A stretch of 64,000 bases of DNA from Aurantimonas sp. HBX-1 (GCF_021391535.1 NZ_CP090066.1:3485501-3549500); one strand, 5' to 3'; shown: positions 29,759-39,792, counted from the stretch's first letter. The notes: generated from the letters alone by a model not told the origin. Made by a program: numbers and translations.

Positions 29759-32349
29759 ACCACAGCGACGACCCCACGCAGTTCGCCGTCGACCTGACCA
29801 ATTGCGACCGCGAACCGATCCATCGGCTCGGCCGGATCCAGGACTTCGGCTTTCTCGTGGCCGCCTCGATGGACTGGATGATCCAGCACGTCTCGGCGAA
29901 TGTCGGAAGCTTCGTCGACGGCTCGCCCGATACGCTGCTCGGCGAGCCGCTGGATACGCTGCTGCCGCCCGGCGCGATGCATGCGATCCGCGGCCGGCTG
30001 CAGTTGCTGACCCACAACGAAGGCTCAGAGCGGCTGTTCGGCTTCGACCTCCTCGGCACCGGCCGGCTGTTCGACGTCGCCGTGCATGTCAGCGGGCATT
30101 CGATCGTCATCGAGGCGGAGCCCTCCGCCGAACGGCCGACGACCAATCCCGGCACGCTGGTCAAGAGCCTGATCGCGCGGATCCAGCGTACCGACGATCT
30201 GAACGGCCTCTTCCGGGAAAGCGTGCGGCAGCTGCGTGCCGTGACCGGCTTCGACCGGGTGATGCTCTACCGCTTCGCCGAGGACAAGTCCGGCGAGGTC
30301 GTCGCCGAATCGGCGCGCAGCGGCCTCGAGAGCTTCCTCGGCCTGCATTATCCCGCGACGGACATTCCGCAGCAGGCCCGTGCCCTCTACGTGCGCAACC
30401 AGATCCGTATCATCGCCGACGTGCTCGCCGAGCCGGTGCCGATCGAGCCGGGCCTCGATCCGAACGGCGAGACGCTCGATCTCTCGCTGTCGCTGCTGCG
30501 CGCGGTCTCGCCGATCCACATCGAGTATCTGAAGAACATGGGCGTCTCCGCCTCCTTCTCGGTGTCGATCGTCATCGACGGCCGGCTCTGGGGACTTTTT
30601 GCCCTGCACCACTACAGCCCGCGCCACCTGGCGATGGAGTTGCGCAGTACGACGGAACTGTTCGGCCAGATGATCGCCCTGATCATCGAGGCGCGGCTGC
30701 AGAAGGAGCAGCGGCGCGCGGAGGAAGCGGTGCGCGACCTGCACGACCGGTTCGTCGGCAAGATCGTCTCGGCGACGCCGTCGGTCGAGGCACTGGCGGA
30801 CTTCGCCGACGACCTGCGGCAGATCGTGCCCTGCCACGGCTTTGCCGTCTACGCCAAGGGCACGGCGCGCAGCTTCGGCCATTGCCCGCTGCCGGACGAC
30901 ATGCCGGCGCTGGCACGCTTTCTCAACCGCGCCGCGGCGAGCCGGATCTACGCCACGGATGAACTGGCGGCGGTGCATCCGGCGGCCGAAGGCTACGCCG
31001 ACCGCGTCGCCGGCGTCCTGGCGATCCCGATCTCACGGTCGCCGCGCGACTATCTGCTGTTCTTCCGCAAGGAGCTCGTCCAGACCATCCACTGGGCCGG
31101 CAATCCGGCGTCGAAGATCGCCGCCTCCGGACCGAACGGGGCGCGGCTGACCCCGCGCAAGAGCTTCGAGGCCTGGCAGGAAACCGTGCGGGGCAAGTCG
31201 CTGGCGTTCACCGAGGCCGAGCGCAAGGCGGCCGAGACGCTGCGCGTGTCGATCCTGGAAGTGCTGCTGCGCTTCAACGAGGAGACCGAGCGCCGGCAGT
31301 CGCTCGCGGCGCAGCGCCAGGAACTGCTGATAGCCGAACTGAACCACCGGGTGCGCAACATCCTCAGCCTGATCCGCGCGCTGATCGTCCAGAGCCGGCC
31401 CGGTGTCCGCACGGTCGACGAGTTCGCGGCGGTCATCGGCGGCCGCATCCAGGCGCTGGCCCGGGCGCACGACCAGCTCACCAAGCAGAATTTCGCCGCG
31501 CAGGATCTCTCGGAGATCATCCAGACCGAGGTGCAGGCCTATATCGGCAACAAGGCCGGACGCGTGCGTCTGGAGGGACCGGAGGTCGACGTCGAGGCGC
31601 GCGCCTTCTCGACGCTGGCACTGGTCTTTCACGAACTGGTAACCAACTCGGCGAAATACGGCGCGCTGTCGGATTCCAGCGGCTCGGTCGCGGTTGCATG
31701 GCATATCGACGCCGACGATACCTGCCGGATCGACTGGCGCGAGATGGGCGGGCCGCCGGTGGCGCCGCCGAGCCGGCGCGGCTTCGGCTCGACCATCATC
31801 GAGCGCTCGATCCCGCACGATCTCGGCGGCGAAGCCGAGGTCAACTATCATCTGTCCGGCTTGTCGGCCCGTTTCGGCCTGCCGGCCTCGCACTATCAAC
31901 TCAGGGACGGCGACTCACCCCGCCCCCGTATCGGGGAAGCCCCCCAGACAGCGGCCACTATGACCGAAACCGGCAGCCTCCACGGCCTCAACGCCCTCAT
32001 TGTGGAGGACAACATGATCATCGCCCTCGATGCCGAGCAGATCCTGCTCGACAACGGCGTCGCCAAGGTGTTCACCGCGGCCAGCGTCGCCGACGCGCTG
32101 ACGATCATCGACGCCGAGGCGGTGGACCTCGCGATGCTCGACGTCAATCTCGGCGCCGAGACGAGCTTCCCGCTGATCTCGCCGCTCAACCGCAAGAACA
32201 TCCCGTTCATCTTCGTCACCGGCTACGGCGAGGTGCTGGACCTGCCGGAGGACGCCGGCCCGGTGGAATCGATCAAGAAGCCGTTCGCCGATCACCAGAT
32301 GCTGGCGGCGCTGGCGCGGGCACACGCCCGGCGGCAGGCCGCGGGCTGA
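29755..32349 (+). CDS. bphP: Bacteriophytochrome hybrid HWE histidine kinase
   Basis: An 864-residue red/far-red photoreceptor. The N-terminal PAS domain carries the biliverdin-binding Cys17 in VDLTNCDREPIH. The GAF domain (about 145-310) has the chromophore motif HYPATDIPQQARALYVRNQ. The PHY domain spans about 320-500. An HWE-type kinase follows with phosphoacceptor H531 in ELNHRVRNILSLIRALIVQS and FHELVTNSAKYGALS. A C-terminal receiver (about 745-860) has its phospho-Asp at D796 in LAMLDVNLG. This order (PAS-GAF-PHY-HWE-REC) is that of Agrobacterium Agp2. The TTG start is coupled to bphO, with GGAGA upstream. No separate response regulator is nearby. Confidence 0.95.
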   Translation: MNHSDDPTQFAVDLTNCDREPIHRLGRIQDFGFLVAASMDWMIQHVSANVGSFVDGSPDTLLGEPLDTLLPPGAMHAIRGRLQLLTHNEGSERLFGFDLLGTGRLFDVAVHVSGHSIVIEAEPSAERPTTNPGTLVKSLIARIQRTDDLNGLFRESVRQLRAVTGFDRVMLYRFAEDKSGEVVAESARSGLESFLGLHYPATDIPQQARALYVRNQIRIIADVLAEPVPIEPGLDPNGETLDLSLSLLRAVSPIHIEYLKNMGVSASFSVSIVIDGRLWGLFALHHYSPRHLAMELRSTTELFGQMIALIIEARLQKEQRRAEEAVRDLHDRFVGKIVSATPSVEALADFADDLRQIVPCHGFAVYAKGTARSFGHCPLPDDMPALARFLNRAAASRIYATDELAAVHPAAEGYADRVAGVLAIPISRSPRDYLLFFRKELVQTIHWAGNPASKIAASGPNGARLTPRKSFEAWQETVRGKSLAFTEAERKAAETLRVSILEVLLRFNEETERRQSLAAQRQELLIAELNHRVRNILSLIRALIVQSRPGVRTVDEFAAVIGGRIQALARAHDQLTKQNFAAQDLSEIIQTEVQAYIGNKAGRVRLEGPEVDVEARAFSTLALVFHELVTNSAKYGALSDSSGSVAVAWHIDADDTCRIDWREMGGPPVAPPSRRGFGSTIIERSIPHDLGGEAEVNYHLSGLSARFGLPASHYQLRDGDSPRPRIGEAPQTAATMTETGSLHGLNALIVEDNMIIALDAEQILLDNGVAKVFTAASVADALTIIDAEAVDLAMLDVNLGAETSFPLISPLNRKNIPFIFVTGYGEVLDLPEDAGPVESIKKPFADHQMLAALARAHARRQAAG

Positions 32350-32496
32350 CTGGCCCGACGGCCCTACAGTTGCCCTGACCGACGCTTGCGCCGGGCTTTC
32401 GGCGATTTTCTCTCGGCGGTGGAATTATTCAATCGATTAGACTAAAGAGCGGGCTGATCCCTCGCGATCGCGTCGCTTTTCGACAAGGGACACAGC

Positions 32497-33975
32497 ATGT
32501 CCAGCCAGATCATTCCGGTCGATCCCTTCGACTACGTCGTCTTTGGCGGCAATGGCGACCTGGCGGAGCGCAAGCTCCTGCCGGCGCTCTATCACCGCGA
32601 CCACGACGGACAGATCCCGGCTGAAGCGCGCATCATCGGCGCCTCGCGCAGCGAGATCAGCGACGACGACTACCGGGCCTTCGCCCGGGAGGCGCTGCGC
32701 CAGCATGTCGGCGCGGCCGACCTGGACGAGAGCGCGATCGAGCGCTTTCTGGCGCGGCTCCACTACCGCCAGATCGATGCCAAGGCGGATGGCGGCTGGG
32801 ACAGCCTGCGCGCCCTGCTCGACGAAGCCGATCCGACCCGCATCCGCGCCTTCTATTTGGCCGTCGGCCCGGCGCTGTTCGCCGACATCGCCACGCGGAT
32901 CAGCGAAAAGGGCCTCGCCACGCCGGAGAGCCGGCTGGTCGTCGAGAAGCCGGTCGGCCGCGACCTCGAATCCGCGCGGGCGCTCAACGCCATCATCGGG
33001 GAGCATTTCAGCGAGGAGCAGGTCTTCCGCATCGACCACTATCTCGGCAAGGAGACGGTGCAGAACCTGATGGCGCTGCGCTTCGCCAACGCGCTCTACG
33101 AGCCGGTCTGGAACTCCGCGCATATCGACCACGTGCAGATCACGGTGGCCGAGTCCGTAGGCCTCGAGGGCCGCGCCGGCTATTACGACAAGGCCGGCGC
33201 ACTGCGCGACATGGTGCAGAACCATATCGTGCAGCTGATGTGCCTGGTGGCGCTGGAGCCGCCGGCATCGCTGGATTCGGACGCGCTGCGCGACGAGAAG
33301 CTGAAGGTGCTGCGCGCCCTTCGCCCGATCGACCAGAGCAATGTTGAGACCCGCACCGTGCGCGGCCAGTACAAGCAGGGAGCCTCGGGGGGCGCGGCGG
33401 TTCGCTCGTATCTCGAGGATCTCGGCAATGGCGGCAGCGACACCGAGACCTTCGTCGCCATCAAAGCGGAGATCGGCAACTGGCGCTGGGCCGGCGTGCC
33501 GTTCTATCTGCGCACCGGCAAGCGCCTGTCGGAGCGCATGTCGGAGATCGTCGTCACCTTCCGGCCGATCCCCCACAACATCTTCGCGGGCTCGGCCGGC
33601 AACGTCATCCAGAACCAGCTGGTCATGCGGCTGCAGCCCGACGAGGGCGTCAAGCAGTGGCTGATGATCAAGGATCCCGGCCCGGGCGGCATGCGGCTGC
33701 GGCACGTGCCGCTCGACATGAGCTTTGCCGCCTCCTTCGGGGTGCGCAACCCCGATGCCTACGAGCGCCTGCTGATGGACGTCATCCGCGGCAACCAGAC
33801 CCTGTTCATGCGCCGCGACGAGGTCGAGGCGGCGTGGGAATGGGTCGACCCCATCCTGCGCGGCTGGGAAGAGAAGGGCATGAAGCCGCAGGGCTACACG
33901 GCCGGAACCTGGGGCCCGTCCTCGGGCGTCGCGCTGATCGAGCGCGACGGCCGGACCTGGCACGAGCCGGATTGA
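32497..33975 (+). CDS. zwf: Glucose-6-phosphate 1-dehydrogenase
   Basis: A 492-residue enzyme that oxidises glucose 6-phosphate to 6-phosphogluconolactone, the shared first step of the Entner-Doudoroff and pentose phosphate pathways. The NAD(P) motif is VVFGGNGDLAERKLLPAL near residue 15, the catalytic signature is RIDHYLGKETVQN, and PVGRDLESA is the substrate lysine region. AAGGGA precedes the ATG. It leads the zwf-pgl-edd operon, the order known from Sinorhizobium. The 147-nt upstream gap is AT-richer (GAATTATTCAATCGATTAGACTAAA) and is the probable promoter. Confidence 0.97.
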   Translation: MSSQIIPVDPFDYVVFGGNGDLAERKLLPALYHRDHDGQIPAEARIIGASRSEISDDDYRAFAREALRQHVGAADLDESAIERFLARLHYRQIDAKADGGWDSLRALLDEADPTRIRAFYLAVGPALFADIATRISEKGLATPESRLVVEKPVGRDLESARALNAIIGEHFSEEQVFRIDHYLGKETVQNLMALRFANALYEPVWNSAHIDHVQITVAESVGLEGRAGYYDKAGALRDMVQNHIVQLMCLVALEPPASLDSDALRDEKLKVLRALRPIDQSNVETRTVRGQYKQGASGGAAVRSYLEDLGNGGSDTETFVAIKAEIGNWRWAGVPFYLRTGKRLSERMSEIVVTFRPIPHNIFAGSAGNVIQNQLVMRLQPDEGVKQWLMIKDPGPGGMRLRHVPLDMSFAASFGVRNPDAYERLLMDVIRGNQTLFMRRDEVEAAWEWVDPILRGWEEKGMKPQGYTAGTWGPSSGVALIERDGRTWHEPD

Positions 33976-33982
33976 GCCGGTC

Positions 33983-34690
33983 TTGAGCGCCGCCCCCGCC
34001 TTCCATTCTTACGAATCGCGCGAGGATCTCGCCGAGGCGCTGGCGGCGGGCGTCGCGGCGGTGCTCGCCGGCGCCATCGCGACGCGCGGGGTCGCGACCC
34101 TTGCCGTCTCGGGCGGCTCGACGCCCAAGCGCTTCCTCGAATGCCTCGCGGCGACCGAGATCGACTGGGCCAGCGTCACCGTCACGCTGGTCGACGAGCG
34201 ATGGGTGCCGGAGACCAGCGAACGCTCCAATGCCGCCATGGTGCGGCGGCACCTGCTCGCCGGCCCCGCCGCCGACGCGCATTTCCTGCCGTTCTACATC
34301 GACGCACCTGCGCCGGAAGACGTCGCCGAGGAACTGCGCCTGCGCTTCCTGCGGCTCGCCCGTCCGTTCGACGCGACGGTGCTCGGCATGGGCGCCGACG
34401 GACACACTGCCTCGTTCTTTCCGGAAGCCGACGATCTCGCCGCCGCCATCGATCCGCAGACCCGCGAGCCGGTCGCTGCGATCCGCGCGCCGGGCGCCGG
34501 CGAGCCGCGCGTCACCCTCACCCTGCCGCTGATCGTCGACACGCGGTTCCTCGCCCTCCATATCGAGGGTGAGGCGAAGCTTGCCGTCTACGAGGAAGCG
34601 CTTCGGCCTGGCCCGGTCGAGGCAATGCCGGTGCGCGCCGTGCTGCGCGCCCCGCGGGACGACAAGCTGGCCGTGTTCTGGGCGCCCTGA
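33983..34690 (+). CDS. pgl: 6-phosphogluconolactonase
   Basis: A 235-residue lactonase of the DevB/SOL type that hydrolyses 6-phosphogluconolactone. VSGGSTPKRFLECL (phosphate loop), LVDERWVPETSERSN and GMGADGHTASFFP are the family motifs. It starts at TTG 33983, seven bases after the zwf stop codon; no better start is nearby. It lies between zwf and edd in the operon. Confidence 0.94.
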   Translation: MSAAPAFHSYESREDLAEALAAGVAAVLAGAIATRGVATLAVSGGSTPKRFLECLAATEIDWASVTVTLVDERWVPETSERSNAAMVRRHLLAGPAADAHFLPFYIDAPAPEDVAEELRLRFLRLARPFDATVLGMGADGHTASFFPEADDLAAAIDPQTREPVAAIRAPGAGEPRVTLTLPLIVDTRFLALHIEGEAKLAVYEEALRPGPVEAMPVRAVLRAPRDDKLAVFWAP

Positions 34691-34715
34691 AACCGCATCT
34701 CACGAGGTTCCGTCG

Positions 34716-36533
34716 ATGACCGCAGATCGCCGCATCGAAGAAATCACCGATCGCATCCGCGAGCGCTCGGCGCCGACGCGGGACGCCTATCTCGCGCGCA
34801 TCCGCCGGAAGGCGAGCGACGGCCCGAAGCGCTCGACGCTGACCTGCGGCAACCTTGCCCATGGCTTCGCGGCCTGCGGGCCGACGGACAAGGAACGGCT
34901 GTCGGCCGGCGCGACGCCCAATCTCGGCATCATCACCGCCTATAACGACATGCTGTCGGCGCATCAGCCGTTCGAGCGCTACCCGGAGATCATCCGCGAG
35001 ACGGCGCGCTCGGTCGGCGCCACGGCGCAGGTCGCCTCGGGCGTCCCGGCGATGTGCGACGGCGTCACCCAGGGCCAGGCGGGCATGGAACTGTCGCTGT
35101 TCTCGCGCGACGTCATCGCCATGGCGACTGCCGTCGGCCTCAGCCACGACATGTTCGACGCTGCCGTCTATCTCGGCGTCTGCGACAAGATCGTGCCGGG
35201 CCTCGTCATCGCCGCGCTCACCTTCGGCCACCTGCCGGCGATCTTCATCCCGGCCGGACCGATGACCTCGGGCCTGCCCAACGACGAAAAGAGCCGCATC
35301 CGCCAGCTCTACGCCGAGGGCAAGGTCGGACGCGACGCGCTGCTCGAGGCGGAGTCGCAGTCCTATCATGGCCCCGGCACCTGCACCTTCTACGGCACCG
35401 CCAACTCCAACCAGATGCTGATGGAGATCATGGGCCTGCACACGCCGGGCTCGTCCTTCATCAACCCCAACACGCCGCTGCGCGACGCGCTGACCCGCGA
35501 GGCGACGCGGCGGGCCCTGTCGATCACCGCCCTCGGCAACGAATACACGCCCGCCGGCCTCGTGGTGGACGAGCGGGCGGTGGTCAACGGCGTCGTCGGG
35601 CTGCACGCCACCGGCGGCTCGACCAACCACACGATGCATCTCGTCGCGATGGCCGCGGCGGCCGGGATCAAGCTCAGCTGGCAGGACATTTCCGACCTGT
35701 CGGACGTAACGCCGCTGCTGGCGCGCGTCTATCCGAACGGCCTTGCCGACGTGAACCATTTCCACGCCGCCGGCGGCATGGGCTTCCTGATCCGCGAACT
35801 GCTCGACCGCGGGCTGCTGCACGACGACGTGCGCACCGCTTGGGGCGCCGGGCTGCGCGCCTACGCCGTCGAAGCCAAGCTCGGCGGGGACGGCCAGTCG
35901 GTGGTCCGCACCGACGCGCCGCGCGAGAGCGGCGACCCGAAGGTGCTGACCACCGCGGACCAGCCCTTCTCCTCCAATGGCGGCGTGCGGATGCTCACCG
36001 GCAATCTCGGCAAGGCGGTGATCAAGGTGTCCGCGGTCAAGCCGGAGCGGCGCGTCGTCGAGGCGCCGGCAAAGATCTTCCACGACCAGAACGACCTCAA
36101 AGCAGCGTTCGATACCGGCGCCCTGAACACGGATTTCGTCGCCGTGGTGCGCTTCCAGGGGCCGCAGTCCAACGGGATGCCGGAACTGCACAAGCTGACG
36201 CCGCTGCTCGGCGTGCTGCTGGATCGCGGCCACCGCGTCGCGCTGGTCACCGACGGGCGGATGTCGGGGGCGAGCGGCAAGGTGCCGGCGGCGATCCACG
36301 TGACGCCGGAGGCCAAGGCCGGCGGGCCGATCGCCCGGATCCGCGAGGGCGACATGATCCGGCTCGACGGCGAGGCCGGAACGCTGGAAGTGCTGATCGA
36401 TGCGGCCGAGTTCGAGGCACGCATGCCCGAGCAGCCGGACCTGTCGGGCAACGAGTTCGGCATGGGCCGCGAGCTCTTCGCCGCCTTCCGCTCGGCCGTC
36501 GGCACCGCCGACCAGGGCGCCAGCGTCTTCTGA
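34716..36533 (+). CDS. edd: Phosphogluconate dehydratase
   Basis: A 605-residue iron-sulfur dehydratase that turns 6-phosphogluconate into KDPG, the defining Entner-Doudoroff step. Conserved cluster and active-site motifs include GVPAMCDGVTQGQAGMELSL, GVCDKIVPGL, GPGTCTFYGTANSNQMLMEI and VTDGRMSGASGKVPAAIHV. ATG 34716 has GAGG upstream, 25 nt after pgl. The aldolase gene eda, often the next step, is not in the window. A hairpin follows directly. Confidence 0.97.
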   Translation: MTADRRIEEITDRIRERSAPTRDAYLARIRRKASDGPKRSTLTCGNLAHGFAACGPTDKERLSAGATPNLGIITAYNDMLSAHQPFERYPEIIRETARSVGATAQVASGVPAMCDGVTQGQAGMELSLFSRDVIAMATAVGLSHDMFDAAVYLGVCDKIVPGLVIAALTFGHLPAIFIPAGPMTSGLPNDEKSRIRQLYAEGKVGRDALLEAESQSYHGPGTCTFYGTANSNQMLMEIMGLHTPGSSFINPNTPLRDALTREATRRALSITALGNEYTPAGLVVDERAVVNGVVGLHATGGSTNHTMHLVAMAAAAGIKLSWQDISDLSDVTPLLARVYPNGLADVNHFHAAGGMGFLIRELLDRGLLHDDVRTAWGAGLRAYAVEAKLGGDGQSVVRTDAPRESGDPKVLTTADQPFSSNGGVRMLTGNLGKAVIKVSAVKPERRVVEAPAKIFHDQNDLKAAFDTGALNTDFVAVVRFQGPQSNGMPELHKLTPLLGVLLDRGHRVALVTDGRMSGASGKVPAAIHVTPEAKAGGPIARIREGDMIRLDGEAGTLEVLIDAAEFEARMPEQPDLSGNEFGMGRELFAAFRSAVGTADQGASVF

Positions 36534-36536
36534 CGG

Positions 36537-36562
36537 GCCGACCCCTTTTGGGGGTCGGCGTT
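36537..36562 (+). terminator. Terminator of the zwf-pgl-edd operon
   Basis: A 9-bp perfect stem (GCCGACCCC / GGGGTCGGC, loop TTTTG) starts 3 nt after the edd stop. The T-run after it is weak (GTTCC). Confidence 0.65.
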
Positions 36563-36599
36563 CCTCGGACGGCTTGGTATCTTCGGCGGCGCGCCCTGC

Positions 36600-38522
36600 T
36601 CAGACGGCCTGGCGTCGGCTGCGGATCTCGGCGATGTGCCGCTTCACCGCCGCGATGTCCTCCTGGAGGCGTTCGACCTCGGCGTCTTCCTCGATCATCG
36701 CAAGGCTCGGATTGGCTGGCGCGGGATGTTCCGCGGCCAGCGCCTGGATGCGCTCCCGCAAGGTGCGACGGCGTTCCACCGGGGCCGCGGGTTCTTCCGC
36801 CTCGGAGTCCTCGGTCTCCGGCTCCTGCGCCGGCAGGTCGGCCTTGGCCGGAGCCTGCGGCGCCGTCGGCGGTGCCAGCGGCTCGGTCACGGTGGCGGCG
36901 ACGTCGTCCTCCCTGTCGGCCGAAGCCTCGGCCTTGGCTTCCGCCGTCTCCGCCTCGGCCGGGCGTTCCCGTCGCAGCTCGCCGGCGCCGGCGAGCACGC
37001 TCGGCCGGAAGCCGGCCGTCGCGTCCGGGAGCCGCAGGGTGGTCGCGATCGGCGCCGCCGGGGCCACCGGGCGCGAGGCCGGCATGCTGCGGACGAGCAC
37101 GATGACCGCCCAGAGCACCGCCAGCCCGACGCCCACCATGAGGCCGAGGACGGCGCCGATCAGCACCACCGCCCGGCGCGGAACGCTGGACGGCTCCAGC
37201 GGCGGCGTCGCCGAGGAGATCACCCGGACATTGGCGGTATTCAGCATCTCCTGCTCGCCGGTCTCGCGGGCCCGGAGCAGGAACGCCTCGTAAACCGCCC
37301 TCGAGGCTTCCACCTCGCGCTCGAGCTCGCGCAGCTTGACGAAGGATTCGCTGGTGGCGACCTGCTTGGTCTTCAAATCGTCGATCTGGGCGGTGAGATT
37401 GCGGTTGGTCTCCTCGGCGCGCGAGAGCTCGGTCTGCGCCGCGGCGACGATGCGGCTGACCTCCTGGCTGATCGCGCTGCGGGCCGACTCCAGCGCCTGC
37501 CGGCTGGCCAGCAGCTGCGGGTGCCGCGGACCGAGCGTCACGGCAAGGCTCGCCGTCTGCTGGGCGAGCTCGGAATAGGTATTGCGCAGGCGGCTGAGGG
37601 CCTCCGAGGTCAGTTCCTCGGGGAACGAGCCCTCGACGACCGCGTCGACGCTGGCATTGGCCATCTGCTCGGCACGCACCCGCAGCGCGGTGATGTCGCT
37701 GCGCGACCGTGCCAGCTGGTCGTTCATGCGCAGGATGTAGTCGTCGTCCACCAGGCGGCCGTTGACGCCGACCAGCCCGTTTGCCGACTTGTACTCCTCC
37801 ACCGCACGCTCGGCCGCGACGACCGACTGGCGCAGTTCGGCCAGGCGCGAGGACAGGGCGTCGCTGGCGCGCCGCGCCGTCGAGGACTGCACCCGGCCCA
37901 GCTGGTCGATGAAGGTCTCGGCGACCCGGTTCACCAGCTGCGCCGACTTCTCCGGGTCCCATGTCTCGACGCTGAGATTGAGGACGAAGCTCTTCGGATC
38001 GCGGCTGACGGTGGTCGCCTCACGAAAATTGGCGATGGTCTGCAGGCGGCGGCGGGTGTCGATCTGCTCCTGGTCGCCGAACAGGCCTTCGAACGAGGCC
38101 ATCAGCGAGCCGAAGGCGGTTTCGGCGGTGCCGTTGAACTCCGGGTCCGACACCAGGCCTGCCTCGTCCACGACGCGGCCCAGCACGTCGTTGGAATAGA
38201 TCACCGCCATCTGGCTCTCGATCAGCGCCAGCGTCGCGTCGGAAGGCAGGCCGTTCGGCGTCACCTCGTTGGCGACGACCTTGATGTCGCGCGGATCGGC
38301 GAGGATCTCGGTGGTCGCCGTGTATTCCTTGGGGGTCGACAGCGCCACGGCCGCGGCGATCAGGATTCCCACGATGGTGGTGAAGGCGATCAGCCACTTC
38401 GACGCCCAGACCGAGCGGATGATGTAGACCGGGTCGAGAAGCGAGGACGGTGCCGGCGGCGCGGCCCGGCGATCGTGGCGAGCAGTGTCTGGGGTACCGG
38501 GAATGCTGGAATTCGAGAACAT
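36600..38522 (-). CDS. Exopolysaccharide chain-length/export protein (GumC/Wzc N-terminal type, no kinase)
   Basis: A 640-residue inner-membrane protein of the polysaccharide co-polymerase family. TM1 (about 42-62) and TM2 (about 450-477) enclose a periplasmic domain with a Wzz segment (PKEYTATTEILADPRD), long coiled coils and a GNVR-like part (LREL EREVEASRAVYEAFLLRAR). No Walker A or tyrosine-rich tail follows TM2. Instead there is a 160-residue cytoplasmic tail, Ala/Glu/Pro-rich, ending in a predicted coiled coil (EVERLQEDIAAVKRHIAEI). It likely sets chain length and links export. ATG 38522 was chosen over the in-frame TTG 38543. It is the last minus-strand gene of the EPS locus, downstream of the GH10 gene. 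Confidence 0.88.
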   Translation of the reverse strand: MFSNSSIPGTPDTARHDRRAAPPAPSSLLDPVYIIRSVWASKWLIAFTTIVGILIAAAVALSTPKEYTATTEILADPRDIKVVANEVTPNGLPSDATLALIESQMAVIYSNDVLGRVVDEAGLVSDPEFNGTAETAFGSLMASFEGLFGDQEQIDTRRRLQTIANFREATTVSRDPKSFVLNLSVETWDPEKSAQLVNRVAETFIDQLGRVQSSTARRASDALSSRLAELRQSVVAAERAVEEYKSANGLVGVNGRLVDDDYILRMNDQLARSRSDITALRVRAEQMANASVDAVVEGSFPEELTSEALSRLRNTYSELAQQTASLAVTLGPRHPQLLASRQALESARSAISQEVSRIVAAAQTELSRAEETNRNLTAQIDDLKTKQVATSESFVKLRELEREVEASRAVYEAFLLRARETGEQEMLNTANVRVISSATPPLEPSSVPRRAVVLIGAVLGLMVGVGLAVLWAVIVLVRSMPASRPVAPAAPIATTLRLPDATAGFRPSVLAGAGELRRERPAEAETAEAKAEASADREDDVAATVTEPLAPPTAPQAPAKADLPAQEPETEDSEAEEPAAPVERRRTLRERIQALAAEHPAPANPSLAMIEEDAEVERLQEDIAAVKRHIAEIRSRRQAV

Positions 38523-38622
38523 GGGCTGCCACCGCTTCGCCAAGCGCCCTTACGACAAGGCCGCTCCCGAGACGCCAAAAATCGTCCTTTATGCTCAATA
38601 AACGGTTAAGACGGGACGATAC

Positions 38623-39792
38623 TCAGCGACCCTGCCGCAACCGCTCGTCGAGCAGCCGCATCCAGTCCTTTGGTACCATATCGCCATCGAGCGGCAAGGG
38701 CCGCTGGGGCGCGCCGTCCGGTCGCGGCAGGACCGCCGGGATCCAGCTGTAGCGGTCGCTGATGCCCCAGACGATCACCGCCTCGGGCGGCTTCCAGGCA
38801 AACAGCGCGTCGAGCAGGTCGGAGACCAGCCGATAGGCGGTGGCGTCCTGCGCCTGCGGTTCGGCGGGGCCGTGCCAGTCGATGATGTCGAGCTCCGTCA
38901 CCAGCAGCCCGACGCCGAGCGCGTCGAGTTCGCGGTTAAAGCGCTCGAGGCCGGGCCCGTCGACCTGGCGGTCGGCATAGAGATGCCCCTGCATGCCGAC
39001 GCCGTGCACCGCGACGCCGCCATCCTGCAGCTGCCGGACGATCGACAGCATCACGTCGCGGCGGGCGTCGAAGCGCGGGCCGACGAATTCGAGGTCATAG
39101 TCGTTGATCACCAGCCGCGCCGCCGGATCCGCCCGCGCGGCAGCGGCGAAGGCGATCGGGATGTGCCGCGGACCGAGCTTGCGCAGCCAGCCGGTGCGGC
39201 GCAGCGGGCCCTCCTGCTGCGGGTCGTGGGCGATCACCTCGTTGACGACGTCCCAGCCGGCGAGCTTGCCGCGATAGCGGTCGGTGACCCGCTCGACATG
39301 TTCGACAAGCGCGGCCTCGGCCTCGGCCGGATCGTCGATCGCCTCGACCCAGGGGGGCATGGCGTTCCACCAGACATGGCAGGTGCCGCGCGACTGGCGG
39401 CCATTCTCCAGGGCGAATTCCACCAGCCGGTCGGCGGGCTCGAAGTTCCAGGCGTCGCGCGTCGGCCGGATCTGGTCGAACTTCAGCTCGTTCATCGGCA
39501 TGATCAGGTCGCAGTGGTCGAGAAACGCCTGGCGATAGGCCGGATCGGCGTCGAAATACTCGGCCTGGATGGCGCCGCCCAGCGGGACGCGGCGCGGCGC
39601 GGCGACGGGCGCGCCCGCCGCCTTGCGATCGGCGGCGCCGGCAACCAGCAGTCCCGCTCCGGCCGCCATGAAGGAACGCCGCGTTAAGAGTGCCGCGCTA
39701 CTGGTGGGATGGGCGGCCGGGCGATCTTCCGGCACAATCGCGCCGCCGACTGCGGCCGGGCGGTGCCCGACTGGATGCCGATGCGTGATCAT
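38623..39792 (-). CDS. Glycoside hydrolase family 10 (endo-1,4-beta-xylanase-like), exported
   Basis: A 389-residue GH10 enzyme. The N-terminus has a twin-arginine-type signal (TRRSFMAAGAGLLVAGAA, about residues 38-55) after a 36-residue leader. The (beta/alpha)8 domain shows the acid/base E185 in WDVVNEVI and the nucleophile E300 in LVTELDI. HVWWNAMPPW and VHGVGMQGHLYA are further family motifs. It sits in an exopolysaccharide locus, so it may trim or release the secreted polymer rather than degrade plant xylan. ATG 39792 leaves only 27 nt to the divergent flippase start; GTG 39735 would leave room for promoters. Confidence 0.9.
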   Translation of the reverse strand: MITHRHPVGHRPAAVGGAIVPEDRPAAHPTSSAALLTRRSFMAAGAGLLVAGAADRKAAGAPVAAPRRVPLGGAIQAEYFDADPAYRQAFLDHCDLIMPMNELKFDQIRPTRDAWNFEPADRLVEFALENGRQSRGTCHVWWNAMPPWVEAIDDPAEAEAALVEHVERVTDRYRGKLAGWDVVNEVIAHDPQQEGPLRRTGWLRKLGPRHIPIAFAAAARADPAARLVINDYDLEFVGPRFDARRDVMLSIVRQLQDGGVAVHGVGMQGHLYADRQVDGPGLERFNRELDALGVGLLVTELDIIDWHGPAEPQAQDATAYRLVSDLLDALFAWKPPEAVIVWGISDRYSWIPAVLPRPDGAPQRPLPLDGDMVPKDWMRLLDERLRQGR

